Positions 53,458 through 62,636 of a DNA stretch of 63,248 bases are shown piece after piece. The translations under genes and the position numbers were made by a program. The notes beneath the pieces are model-generated. The model did not search any database. It worked only from the letters and a program-made list of their open reading frames with translations, and had not been told where the DNA came from. The stretch is taken from the NCBI RefSeq assembly GCF_016786355.1, contig NZ_JADWYX010000052.1, forward strand, positions 1 through 63,248. The letters run 5' to 3'. The number at the start of each line of letters is the position of its first letter. The first letter of the stretch is position 1. Source of the stretch: Frankia sp. AgB1.9 (GTDB lineage Bacteria; Actinomycetota; Actinomycetes; Frankiales; Frankiaceae).

Positions 53458-53704
53458 CGATCATTACGCCCACAGTCCGCGGGAGTGCGCGGGCGCACCG
53501 GCGCTGGCCCCATGGCGCTGCTCGTCCACGCAGCTGGGACGAGCGCTATCTTGCCTCAGTGGGATGCAGCTGGACGGTCAGGGGCGCTGAGCTGGGCGAT
53601 AACCCGCCATGGCTGACGACGGATCGAGATGTCGACGGTGGCGTTCCTTGCGGTCGCAAGCTGCTCGCCATGGTCGGCCCGGGTGTCGGACCCTTTCCGC
53701 AGGG

Positions 53705-56692
53705 TTAGGGCCACCATTGCCGGGCGCGAAGAACGGAGGTTGCTGATTCGGCTTCCGCGTCTGGGTGGGCAGCGGCTGCGAGGATCGTCGGCAACAGATC
53801 GAGGACGTGGCCTCTGCCGCTGATCGCGGCGGCCTCGAGTGCGTGTCCGAGGAGGTGGTCACGTTGTTCTGCTGGGAGATCGGCCACGAGAGCGGACTTG
53901 ATGGCCACGGACGCCGGCGGCGAATAGGAAAGGCTGCCCGCGCTCATCGACTGAGACGGCCGCAAGGTCGGCAGTAGCCCAGCGGGTGGTGACTCCAGCC
54001 ATCGCATGGCTGCCTGATGGCTGGACCGGCTGGCAGCCGGCGGCAGTCGGCTGCCCGGCGCCGGTATCGACTTCTCGCCGTCTGGCAACAGCGCCTGGGA
54101 TTTGATGCGGGCGAAGCTTGCCGGGCTGTCGATGGCGGTCGCGGCGGCTAAGGCGGCCTCCAGGAGGTCAGAGGGAAGATATGGGGCCAGGCCAGACAGC
54201 GCCAACGACCGGCAGTTGGCGTCGTTCAGGGTGCTGACAACGCCGAGCGTCTCGTCCAGGAGTTCGGTGGTCAGGTGAGGTGCGAGGGCGGCGAGAGCTG
54301 CCGCGCGCTGGTAGTCGTCGTCGATGGCGGTCGCGGAGGCTAGTGCGTGGGCGAACACCGGGGTGCGCTGATCGGTGGGTAGCTGCAGCGCGAGCGAGAA
54401 CAGTGCTTGAGCCCGGTCTGGAGCGGTGGGGATCGCCATGGCTCGCGGCAGGACGTCAGCGAGTTCGACGTCGCGTCTCTCGTTGAGACGCTGCGATGTG
54501 TCTGCCGGGGCCTCTGGGCCGGGGCGCGGCGTGCCGGCGGCGACAACCGCGGCTGGGGTTCGGATGAGAAGGTGCGCCGGCAGGCACGGCACGATGGCGG
54601 TAAGCGCATAGATCTGGTCTGCGGACTCGTCGATCGTGAGCGCTGCTCTCAGAGCGTCGAGCAGCTGATCGGTAGGCAGGTAGGGAGCCAGGCTCCTGAG
54701 CGCCACGGACCGTCCGTAGTCGTCGCGGATGTCGATGGCGGCGGTCAGCGCGCGGCTTGTGAGTTCCGCGGGCAGTAACGGTGCGAGATCGGACAGGGCT
54801 TCTGCTCGACTGAGTTCGTTGGTAATCGTGGCGGCTGCGGTGAGCGCTTGATCCAGTACGTGAGTGCGCTGCTCCTGCGGCAGGTGGGGTGCTAGTCCTG
54901 ACAGCGCCCGCGCCCGGCTCGTCGACTCGGGTATCAGCTGGGCGTAGGCGAGCGCATGGTGAGGCGTCCAGATTCCAGCCTCGACAACGCGGAGCAGGAG
55001 CGATGGGGGGATGGTGGCCGCGCGGCTAGTGACAGAGCCGATGTAGAGCGCGTAGCGAATTTGCCTAGCGAGTCCGCTCCGGTCGTTGGAAGCGAGACGT
55101 GCCTTGGCGTCCTCCCAGGCGGCGCGGACAGCCGCCAGGTAATCGCTGGTTCGACCGAGCTTCTCATGGACCGCGTACCAGAGGTTCTGGGGGCCGTGCA
55201 CGGTGGACAATTCAAGCTCGAGCAGTTCATCGACGAGGTCCGGGCGGCCAGCGTCGAGCAGGTGACCAACCAGCTCTGAAATCCCGTAGAGAGCTACATC
55301 ATCGATTTCCGTCGTTCTCGGCAGCAGCGGCAGCCCGGCGGACAGTCCGCCCCAGTGGGCAAGCAACTGGTCTGCGAGGATCTCGTGACGTTCGGCGAGT
55401 GCGCGGGCGCCGAGACGGCCGCGGGCGTAGTCGAACAGCAAGTCGTGCAACGTGACGGTCCGACTGATCGGGTCCCGCTGGACGAGCGAGCGCTGGACGA
55501 GCAAATCCAGCAGATCGTCGGCGTCGAGGTCGTCGATCTCACCGGTCGCTTGCCACAGCAGGAACACGGCCGCTGCTGGTATGGGTCCGCGTCCCTGGAA
55601 TACGGCGAGATCGAGAAAGCGGGCGGCGTGCTCCCGCGAGAGGGCGCGCACCGAGGCGTCAAGCGCGGCCAGGAGATCGAGATGCGGGTAGTGCTCGAAC
55701 TGCGCGGATAGCCTGGCGAGGTCAGCGCTGCGGAGTCGTTGAACGGCCGTCTCCCAGCGCCGTCCCTCGCTGACCATGCCTCCGATAACAGCGAGTGCGA
55801 GCGCGAGGCCGCCGCAGCGGTCCACGATCGTCGTCGCGATGTCCGGAAGTTCGCTGATCGACCGGCCGCTGTACGCAGCGAGGATCCTCCGCGAAGTCTG
55901 GTCGTCGGCGGGGGCGAGCTCGTGAACGTCGGCGTCAGTGAAAAGGGTGCCGCGGTCCCGGGTCGTCACCAGAAGCCGCGTGCGGGCGGGCATCCGCAGG
56001 AACCTCAGGACGTCGATGCTCCAGACGTCATCAAGCACGATCAAGCAGTAGGCCCCGGCCAGCACCGACCGTAGCCTGCGGACCGCCTGGCCCGTCTCGA
56101 CGACGGGTTGTCGGTCTCCAAAGGCAGTGAGGATCAGCGAGGCGATCGACCTCAAGTCGGGCTGCTGACCCACGTCGATCCACACGATCCCGTCGGGAAA
56201 CGCGCGGCGAACAGCCTCATCGCACACCACTTGGCGGGCCAAGGTCGACTTGCCCGCGCCCCCCATCGCGACCAGACCAACAACCCGTGCTCCGCCGCGA
56301 TCACGCTCAGGATCAAAGTGAGGGCCGGCGAGCAGAGCACGGACAGCCGCCGCGTCTTTCGGCCGAGGCACCAACCGGTGCGGTAGCGCCGGCAGGAGAT
56401 GCGGATCGGGGCACCGCCGCCACGATGGCCCCTGAGCGACGGCTGCGGCGAAGGTCCGATTGCCAGGGAACTCGATCGACGCCGCCGCAAACAGCCTTCG
56501 TCGTCCCTCGACCAGCTTTCCATGTTTGATCAGCTGGGCGACCTGCGACCAGAAGCTCTCGGCATCGAGGGCCGACCACGCAGGCTGGCGTCGAGCGGGA
56601 AGACCAGCGGCCTCCAACAACCGGCGGGCCGACTCCCGATCGGGAAACGCGTCGGCGAGCGCCTCGATCTCGTCACGGGTCAGGTCGTCCAC
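53705..56692 (-). CDS. STAND ATPase with N-terminal effector-associated-type domain and helical solenoid
   Basis: A 995-residue STAND protein. Residues 1-80 (DLTRDEIEALADAFPDRESARRLL, then FWSQVAQLIKHGKL and FPGN) carry the same adaptor-like domain as the STAND-TPR protein. An NB-ARC ATPase follows (P-loop AMGGAGKST at 142-150, Walker B LIVLDDVW, LLVTTRDRG), then winged-helix segments and C-terminal helical repeats of about 35 residues with LSGLAPHLP/LAALAPHL motifs. GTG 56692 is chosen since it parallels the sister start (Val-Asp-x-x-Leu-Thr); ATG 56737 is an alternative. The open frame beyond this runs into IS debris and is not part of the gene. A Pro/Ser-rich patch interrupts the last repeats. 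Confidence 0.9.
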   Translation of the reverse strand: MDDLTRDEIEALADAFPDRESARRLLEAAGLPARRQPAWSALDAESFWSQVAQLIKHGKLVEGRRRLFAAASIEFPGNRTFAAAVAQGPSWRRCPDPHLLPALPHRLVPRPKDAAAVRALLAGPHFDPERDRGGARVVGLVAMGGAGKSTLARQVVCDEAVRRAFPDGIVWIDVGQQPDLRSIASLILTAFGDRQPVVETGQAVRRLRSVLAGAYCLIVLDDVWSIDVLRFLRMPARTRLLVTTRDRGTLFTDADVHELAPADDQTSRRILAAYSGRSISELPDIATTIVDRCGGLALALAVIGGMVSEGRRWETAVQRLRSADLARLSAQFEHYPHLDLLAALDASVRALSREHAARFLDLAVFQGRGPIPAAAVFLLWQATGEIDDLDADDLLDLLVQRSLVQRDPISRTVTLHDLLFDYARGRLGARALAERHEILADQLLAHWGGLSAGLPLLPRTTEIDDVALYGISELVGHLLDAGRPDLVDELLELELSTVHGPQNLWYAVHEKLGRTSDYLAAVRAAWEDAKARLASNDRSGLARQIRYALYIGSVTSRAATIPPSLLLRVVEAGIWTPHHALAYAQLIPESTSRARALSGLAPHLPQEQRTHVLDQALTAAATITNELSRAEALSDLAPLLPAELTSRALTAAIDIRDDYGRSVALRSLAPYLPTDQLLDALRAALTIDESADQIYALTAIVPCLPAHLLIRTPAAVVAAGTPRPGPEAPADTSQRLNERRDVELADVLPRAMAIPTAPDRAQALFSLALQLPTDQRTPVFAHALASATAIDDDYQRAAALAALAPHLTTELLDETLGVVSTLNDANCRSLALSGLAPYLPSDLLEAALAAATAIDSPASFARIKSQALLPDGEKSIPAPGSRLPPAASRSSHQAAMRWLESPPAGLLPTLRPSQSMSAGSLSYSPPASVAIKSALVADLPAEQRDHLLGHALEAAAISGRGHVLDLLPTILAAAAHPDAEAESATSVLRARQWWP

Positions 56693-56839
56693 CGAGAGCC
56701 ACCCCCGTGACACACGCCAAGCCCACCCGCCGGACATGAACATTGTCGCATCGCGCAAGGGGCGAGGGAACGGATTCCACGTATTATCAACCGTTCCTGG
56801 AGAATGGGTCCGGTAACGATCTTGTGGTGCCCTAGGTGT

Positions 56840-56930
56840 GAGGTGCCAGACCGCCGATGAAGGCGGCGTCGAAAACGACGCTGTGAACTTCGCGTCGCGG
56901 TCGCGGATGAGGAACCGGAACGGTGGCCGC
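56840..56930 (-). pseudogene. Fragment of an rve-type transposase
   Basis: About 25 residues, FRFLIRDRDAKFTASF and neighbours, match the second-aspartate block (LIRDRDxKFT) of integrase-core transposases. The same block occurs in the larger remnant at 58340-59415. A frameshift follows at once, and nothing else of the element is left. It sits between the STAND-solenoid and DUF2637 genes. Confidence 0.75.
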
Positions 56931-56945
56931 GGGTGGCAGAGCGTT

Positions 56946-57746
56946 CTACCCGGCGGTGGGCAGGAGTTCTGGATCAATCGACCGGTCGGGGAGGCGGCTC
57001 CGGCTGTCGGCTCTGAGTTGTACGACGAGCTCGCGGGCGGTGCGTGCGCCGACGTGGAGGCGCTTACGGAGGGTCTCTGCGGAGATCGGGCGGTGGTGTC
57101 TTTCCCAATGGCGGGCGTCTTCGGTGCGGGCGCGGCGAACAAGGTCCGGATCGGAAGCGCCTGTCTGGCGCACGCGTGGACGGCCGCCTACTGCTGTCCC
57201 TGCGGGCTGCGCCGGAATGTTCCAGGCTCGCGTGGCGCGGCGGGCGCCAGAATCGGCCGGGGCGTCGATCGGGTACTTAGGAGCGGGCAGGTCAATCGGA
57301 TCTGGAGCGGCCGTCGCGGTCTGCAAGCCTTGGAGGAGGTCAGGGGCGATGTGGGACCAGCCGATGAGCAGGGTGCAGCCGACGGCGTCGAAGGCGGCGC
57401 GGCCGTAGTGGCCGTCGAGGATGGGCTGTGCGGTGTTCAGAGCGAGTGTGACGAGGCTACAGAAGATCAGCAGATGCTGCGCTGGGCGGATCTGCGCGGG
57501 CTTGGCACCAGCCAGGGCGAGTTGGCGAGTCGCCACGAGCAGGGCGACAACGGAGAGATCAACTGCCGGCGCGACCAGAGGTGCGATGTAGCCGGGGACG
57601 CCGAGTCGGAGACCCAGTGCCCAGACGTTGCCGAGCCCGAACAGGAAGCTCAGGGCGACGACCACGGCGATCAGCAGGGTGACCGCGCGGAGGGCCAGCG
57701 GTGGCGCGGCCTGGTTGGCCGAGAGCGTCACGTGGGTGGGGTTCAC
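56946..57746 (-). CDS. DUF2637 membrane protein of integrative elements
   Basis: A 266-residue protein with four membrane helices in the first half (LRAVTLLIAVVVALSFLFGLG, IAPLVAPAVDLSVVALLVATRQ, LLIFCSLVTLALNTAQPIL, AAFDAVGCTLLIGWSHIAPDLL), followed by a Pro/Ala linker and a C-terminal helix-turn-helix-like segment (ISAETLRKRLHVGARTARELV). This DUF2637 layout is a hallmark of actinomycete plasmids and integrative conjugative elements, where it lies near replication and transfer genes. None of those (Rep, FtsK-type Tra) is present here. The GTG start overlaps the stop of the preceding small gene as GTGA. Confidence 0.92.
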   Translation of the reverse strand: MNPTHVTLSANQAAPPLALRAVTLLIAVVVALSFLFGLGNVWALGLRLGVPGYIAPLVAPAVDLSVVALLVATRQLALAGAKPAQIRPAQHLLIFCSLVTLALNTAQPILDGHYGRAAFDAVGCTLLIGWSHIAPDLLQGLQTATAAPDPIDLPAPKYPIDAPADSGARRATRAWNIPAQPAGTAVGGRPRVRQTGASDPDLVRRARTEDARHWERHHRPISAETLRKRLHVGARTARELVVQLRADSRSRLPDRSIDPELLPTAG

Positions 57747-58036
57747 CGGCCGACTCCGGCAAGGTCTGGGTGGATGAGTTCACCGGGCAGGCGTACCGGT
57801 CGTGGGGTAGTGGTCCGGGTCGTCCCGGCGTCATTGCACGCTCTTTGGCGCCCGCAGGAGGACACGGGCGATGCGGTAGAGGGGATGCGCGCTGCGGTGG
57901 GTCGTGCCGCCGACCGCCGTAGGTCGGCTTGGTGTGCCCGGTGTGTGCCCGGACGTTCCAGACAGGCCTGGCACGGGTTGGCAGCGGCCGGCACACGGTA
58001 CATGTGCTGACCGGCCAGAACGTCACCACTCGTCAT
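57743..58036 (-). CDS. Small protein coupled to DUF2637
   Basis: A frame of 97 residues ending in the GTGA overlap with DUF2637, which suggests translational coupling. A shorter start at 58003 gives MYRVPAAANPCQACLERPG. The Cys-x-x-Cys near the N-terminus and the basic, Thr/Pro-rich remainder fit small element genes but no family is recognised. It is the outermost gene of the island, 34 bp inside the distal tRNA fragment. Confidence 0.45.
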   Translation of the reverse strand: MTSGDVLAGQHMYRVPAAANPCQACLERPGTHRAHQADLRRSAARPTAARIPSTASPVSSCGRQRACNDAGTTRTTTPRPVRLPGELIHPDLAGVGR

Positions 58037-58069
58037 CGGATGTCACCGCCTAACAGCAAATATGGCCGT

Positions 58070-58111
58070 CTCTTAATCTGCGGGTTCGGGTTGGAGTCCC
58101 ATGGCGGCGCA
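58070..58111 (+). repeat. Degraded tRNA-Lys 3' half, distal attachment site
   Basis: From the anticodon loop (CTCTTAAT) to the discriminator base (GGCGGCGCA), this 42-bp block copies the 3' half of the tRNA-Lys at 41531-41602, with a few substitutions and one missing base in the T arm. It defines the far end of a 16.5-kb element. Similarity continues beyond it for over 80 bp, covering the terminator hairpin and a GATGGGGCACACCTGGGTCACGG-like stretch, which also follows the intact tRNA. Confidence 0.93.
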
Positions 58112-58125
58112 CCCGTTCTGACCTG

Positions 58126-58151
58126 GCCATATAGCTCACAAGCTATATGGC
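58126..58151 (+). terminator. Copy of the tRNA terminator with compensating changes
   Basis: GCCATATAGCT (58126-58136) pairs with AGCTATATGGC (58141-58151) around a four-base loop. Against the hairpin behind the intact tRNA, G-C pairs are changed to A-T pairs on both sides of the stem, so the structure has been kept while the sequence diverged. Confidence 0.8.
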
Positions 58152-58339
58152 TCTCGTCGTTGTGGGCATGGAGATGGGGCACACCTGGGTCACGGGCGTG
58201 CCTGTGGGAGCCCGATATTCGGTCGCGGGTGCTGACCTGGGATTTTGGCTGCGGACGGAGCGGTGCCGCGTGGCCCCGACTGCGTCGTCTCGGCGTGGCC
58301 TCGTGGCCGTCGGCTGTCCGCGCGGCGACCCCGGGTTTC

Positions 58340-59415
58340 ATGATCACGGGTGTGACGCTGCGGTTGGTCTATCTTGCTCTGCGCTGGCTGACGGGCTGGT
58401 TGGCGCTGTCGGCACGTAGCTCCACGTCGAAGGACGCCGAGATCCTCCTTCTGCGCCATGAGCTGGCCGTTCTGCGCCGCCAGGTCACTCGACAGCGGTT
58501 GACCTGGGCGGACCGGGCGGGGTTCGCCGCATTGGCGCGGCTGCTTCCCCGCAGCTCCTGGCCGGATCTGTCGGTGCGGCCGGAGACGGTCCTGCGCTGG
58601 CAACACCGGCTGGTCCACCGGCACTGGGCCCAGCCGCACCGCCGCGCGGGCCGGCCCTCGATCACGGCCGAGGTTCGTGCGCTCGTGCTGCGGCTCGCTC
58701 GGGAGAACCCCAGGTGGGGATACCGGCGTGTGCATGGCGAACTGGTCGGGCTGGGCTACCGGATCGGTCCCTCCACGGTCTGGAGAATCCTGAGACCGGC
58801 CGGACTGGATCCCGGGCCCCGGCGCGCCGGCCCGACCTGGCGCCAGTTTCTGCGTGCGCAGGCCCACGGGATTGTTGCCTGTGACTTCTTCACGGTCGAC
58901 ACGGTGTGGCTGACCCGGCTGTACGTGTTGTTCTTCCTCGAGCTCGACCGCCGTCGCGTCCACCTCGCCTGCGTTACTCGGCATCCACCGGAGCCTGGGC
59001 TACCCAGCAAGCCCGCAACCTGCTCATGGACCTCGACCAGCGGGCCTCCCCCGTCGGCTACCTGATCAGGGACCGGGACACGAAGTTCACGGCCGCGTTC
59101 GACGTGGTGTTCACTGCCGAGAACATCGCGATCCTGCGTAACCCCCCATCCAGGCACCAATCGCGAACGCTACGCGGAACGCTGGGTCGGTACCGTCCGC
59201 CGCGAGAGCCTCGAGCACCTGCTCATCCTCGGCGAGCATCACCTGGCCGCAGCGCTCACCGACTATGTCGATCACTACAACGCCCACCGGCCACATCGAT
59301 CACTCGACCAGCAGCCACCAGACGCGCCCGGCCCGCTGCCGGAACCCGCCGCCGCAGTGATCCGACGAGACCGGCTCGGGGCCTCGTCCACGAATACCTG
59401 CCGGCAGCCTGACTG
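58340..59415 (+). pseudogene. Integrase-core (rve) transposase with two frameshifts
   Basis: A transposase of the IS3/IS481-like DDE group in three frames. The first frame holds the N-terminal part (ILLLRHELAVLRRQVTRQR, GRPSITAEVRALVLRLARENPRWGYRRVHGEL) and the first Asp block (VACDFFTVDTVWL). Near 58985 the sequence shifts to a second frame with ARNLLMDLDQRASPVGYLIRDRDTKFT. Near 59145 it shifts again to ERYAERWVGTVRRESLEHLLIL, carrying the Glu, and ends HRPHRSLDQQPP with a stop at 59413-59415. It cannot make a full protein without frame changes. It lies just outside the distal attachment copy. Confidence 0.9.
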
Positions 59416-59435
59416 AGCCGCCCCGGGCATCCACA

Positions 59436-59605
59436 GACCGCAATCCAACGCCGCGCTCCACCGCGTCGTGATCACCCCGCTGCGCTTCGACCCACGAACC
59501 CGCGCCGACCAGCAACGACGCCTCGCAGAAGGCAAGACCCCACGCGAGATCGTCCGACGCCTGAAGAGATACGTCGCCCGCGAGATCTACAACGCCATCC
59601 CACAC
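59436..59605 (+). pseudogene. C-terminal remnant of an IS110-type transposase
   Basis: The translation NAALHRVVITPLRFDPRTRA, then EGKTPREIVRRLKRYVAREIY, matches the conserved end of IS110/IS116/IS902 transposases. The rest of the gene is gone. The frame stays open into the TIR-STAND-TPR gene, so an automatic call would fuse the two falsely. Confidence 0.85.
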
Positions 59606-59833
59606 ACCTCCGCCAGGCCACTCCAGCCAGTTGACAACACAGGGGCGTCAGCGCCCCGGTGTGCGAGTGGGTGCGCTTGCCAGCCTTGCCCGTGGGAACG
59701 GTGTGCGGCCGAGAGCCGTCGTTCCGATGGTCGTTCTCGGCGCCTGAACCTGGGCGATGCTGGAATGGTCGGCCGAGCTTCGCCCGTTATCGACCGGGCG
59801 CCGGCGGCGGCGGTAGACTCACGCGGGTCGGAC

Positions 59834-62614
59834 ATGCATAGCCGCGCCTTACATGGCGACCTCCTAATAATCCAGCTGTCAGGCAAAACCGGCGGGGGTA
59901 CATTGAACGGCTGGCACCAGCCTCCAGACGCGGAGGTGGATTTCTTCATCTCCTACGCGGGCGCCGACCGCGCCTGGGCGGAATGGGTCGCAGGTGAGCT
60001 GGAGGCGGTCGGTCGGATTGTGCGGCTGCAGGCATGGGACGCCATGCCCGGGGCGAACATAGTCGCCTGGATGAACAGTCAGGTGGCCGCGGCTCGACAA
60101 ACGATCGCCCTGTACTCTCTGCCCTATTTCAGGTCGGATTGGTGTATGGCCGAGGCGACCGCCGCCTTTAACCGCCAGGCCTTGCTGCCCATGAGGGTCG
60201 AGAGCTGCGATGTCCCGCCGATCCTTAGTACGACGGGGTACATTTCGCTCCACGGGATCGATGAAGAAACGGCCCGCGACCGGCTGTTGCGGGCCATCGA
60301 CGAGCGAAAAGTCGAGCGAAGAGCGAAGGCCGGCTTTCCTGGCTCACCGCGCCCGCCGGCACCCCGCGGTTCGGTGCCGTTCCCGGGCGCGATGCCAGAC
60401 GTGTGGAACGTACGGCCGAGACCTGTGTGGTTCGTCGGCAGGGAAGCGCTCCTGTCGACGATCTACGACAGGTTTCGGCTAGCCGACGATCGCATCGTCT
60501 CCCAGGTCCTGACCGGCGGTGGGGGATTTGGCAAGACGCAGCTGGCAGTCGAGTACGCCTACCGGTTCGTGTCCCGGTACTCGCTGGTGTGGTGGGTCGA
60601 CGCCGCGACCGCATCGTCGATCGTCGAGTCGCTCGATCGCTTGGCCGACGCCCTGCACCTGCCGCACGACCCCGATCACGAGCGGCGCGCCTGCCGGGCG
60701 CTGCTGTTGTTGCGCGAGCAGCCGAGCTGGCTCGTCACCTTCGACAACGTCGACGACCGCCATCTCCTCGCTGCCTGGTGGCCGACTGGCAGTAGCGGCG
60801 ACATTCTGATAACGGGCCGGAGTCGCGTTCTGGGTGAATTCGGCCACGTACATCCGGTCGGACCGTTCCTGCCGGACGAGTCGGCGGAGCTGTTACGACG
60901 CCGCGGCGTCCGTCTCTCGGACGGGGAGATTCGAGCCGCCACCGAGACGCTTGATCACTTGCCGCTGGCAATCAGCCAGGCGGCGGCATACCTGGCCTCC
61001 ACTGGTTTCAGTGCCGACATCTATCTGAGGCTGGTCGAGACCTCCATGGCAGGAGCATTCGAGGACATTCCCGCCGACTATCCGGCTGGCTTGCTGGGTT
61101 CGGTGGCCACCGCGGTAGACCGGCTCACCAGCAAGGAGCCGGCGGCGGCGCGGGTCCTCTACCTCGCCGCGTTCCTGGCGCCCGCTCCGCTACCTCCCGG
61201 GCTGCTGAACAGCATGATCAAAGTGGCGCTGCCCGACGTCGAGCCGGTCATCGGGGCCGGTCGGGTCCTGCGTGCCATCGAGTCCCTCGCGCTCGGGCAG
61301 GTCGCGAGCGGCACCTTCGCGCTTCACCGCCTGACGCAGGCCGCGTTGCGTCACCAGCTTGGCACCGCGGGACGGGAAAGATATGCGGGTCAGGCTCAGG
61401 ACCTGCTGGTAGACGTGCTGCCGGCCGCGGCGGACGATCCCAGCGCTTGGCCGCTGTTCGCGGTGTTGACCCCGCACATCGAGACCCTGTTTGATCACCT
61501 GCCGTCGGCGGGACTTCCACCGTTCCGGGCCGCTGTGCTCGCCGTCGCCGACTACTTGACGGCGACCGGCCAGTACGCGACCTCCGCGTCGCTCGCCGGC
61601 GCCGCGGCCACCCGATGGGCGACCCTCGACGGGGCCGAGGACAACCGAGATCTCCTCGCCTCCGCGCACCGGCGCGCTGAGGCCCTCCGCGGTGGTGGTC
61701 GTTTCGCCGAAGCGGAGAACCTCGACCGCGACACGTACCAGCGCCGAGCCCGCCTGCTCGGTGCGGAACATCGGGACTCGCTGCGTTCCGCCGACGCGCT
61801 CGGCCTCGACCTGCGTGGCCTCGGCGACCGCCCCGCCGCGCGGGACTGGCACGCCCGGGCGCTCGCCACCGCGCGTGCCATGCTCGGCCCCGACGATCCC
61901 CAGACCCTGGACATCGCCGCCAACCTCGCCGTCGACCTGCATGGCCTGCACGAGCTGGCCCCCGCCCGTGAGCTGGACGAGGACACCCTCACCCGTCGAC
62001 GGACGGTCCTGGGCGCGTCCCATCGGCAGACACTGGCGTCGGCGCGCAACCTCGCCCGTGATCTACGAGCCCTCGACCAGCACGCTCAGGCACGTGACCT
62101 GGCGCGACAGACCCTCGACACATCGCGGCAGGTGCTCGGCCCCGACCATCCGGACACGCTGCTCGCCGCAAGCAGCCTGGCCGTCCTGCACTATGCCCTC
62201 GGGGATCTGGCCGCCGCGCGCGACCTCCACCAGGACTGCCTGACCAGGTCGCGGCATGTCGTCGGCCCCGACCACCCCAACACCCTGCGCATCGCCAACA
62301 GCCTCGCCGTCGATCTCTACCGGCTCGGCGAGGCCCAGGCGGCCGGTGACCTGCACCGCGAGACCCTCGACCGCTACCACCGCACCCTCGGCCCCGATCA
62401 CCCCGAGGCCTTGCACGCCGCCCACAACCTCGCCCGCGACCTCGACGGCCTCGGCCGCTACGACGAGGCGCTCGACCTGTCGCGCGACACGCTCGAACGC
62501 CGCACCCGCGTCCTCGGCCCGGACCACCCGGAGACCCGGCGGACCGAGCAGTTCCTCCAGCGCGTCCAGAACCGTTCTGGCACACCGGACGGAACCGTTC
62601 CCGAGGCCACCTGA
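59834..62614 (+). CDS. TIR-STAND-TPR protein
   Basis: A protein of about 926 residues. A TIR domain (about 34-160: VDFFISYAGADRAWAEWVAGEL, catalytic Glu107 in SDWCMAEA) is joined to an NB-ARC ATPase (P-loop GGGGFGKT at 228-235, Walker B LVTFDNVDD, ILITGRSR, LPLAISQAAAYL), a winged-helix region, and C-terminal TPR units with VLGPDHPDTL motifs. The ATPase opening VWNVRPRPVWFVGREALL resembles TPR proteins of the actinobacterial FxSxx-COOH systems, but no FxsA- or FxsB-like gene is visible. ATG 59834 is taken as start; TTG 59903, with a GGGGG site, is a strong alternative. On activation the TIR domain would be expected to consume or modify NAD. It lies just outside the distal attachment copy. Confidence 0.9.
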   Translation: MHSRALHGDLLIIQLSGKTGGGTLNGWHQPPDAEVDFFISYAGADRAWAEWVAGELEAVGRIVRLQAWDAMPGANIVAWMNSQVAAARQTIALYSLPYFRSDWCMAEATAAFNRQALLPMRVESCDVPPILSTTGYISLHGIDEETARDRLLRAIDERKVERRAKAGFPGSPRPPAPRGSVPFPGAMPDVWNVRPRPVWFVGREALLSTIYDRFRLADDRIVSQVLTGGGGFGKTQLAVEYAYRFVSRYSLVWWVDAATASSIVESLDRLADALHLPHDPDHERRACRALLLLREQPSWLVTFDNVDDRHLLAAWWPTGSSGDILITGRSRVLGEFGHVHPVGPFLPDESAELLRRRGVRLSDGEIRAATETLDHLPLAISQAAAYLASTGFSADIYLRLVETSMAGAFEDIPADYPAGLLGSVATAVDRLTSKEPAAARVLYLAAFLAPAPLPPGLLNSMIKVALPDVEPVIGAGRVLRAIESLALGQVASGTFALHRLTQAALRHQLGTAGRERYAGQAQDLLVDVLPAAADDPSAWPLFAVLTPHIETLFDHLPSAGLPPFRAAVLAVADYLTATGQYATSASLAGAAATRWATLDGAEDNRDLLASAHRRAEALRGGGRFAEAENLDRDTYQRRARLLGAEHRDSLRSADALGLDLRGLGDRPAARDWHARALATARAMLGPDDPQTLDIAANLAVDLHGLHELAPARELDEDTLTRRRTVLGASHRQTLASARNLARDLRALDQHAQARDLARQTLDTSRQVLGPDHPDTLLAASSLAVLHYALGDLAAARDLHQDCLTRSRHVVGPDHPNTLRIANSLAVDLYRLGEAQAAGDLHRETLDRYHRTLGPDHPEALHAAHNLARDLDGLGRYDEALDLSRDTLERRTRVLGPDHPETRRTEQFLQRVQNRSGTPDGTVPEAT

Positions 62615-62636
62615 TCAACCACTGTAGCCGCTGGCG

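Noticed and set aside
56693..57142. Upstream extension of the STAND-solenoid frame
   Set aside because: It consists of IS debris and antisense of the DUF2637 gene. The homologous N-terminus begins at 56692.
59468..59833. Fusion of an IS110-type C-terminus to the TIR-STAND-TPR protein
   Set aside because: The frame is open by chance through a transposase remnant. TIR homology begins far downstream and internal starts are available.
59834..62614. Complete FxSxx-COOH (Fxs) peptide system
   Set aside because: The TPR protein resembles members of that system, but no precursor peptide with the C-terminal motif and no radical SAM gene is visible in the window.
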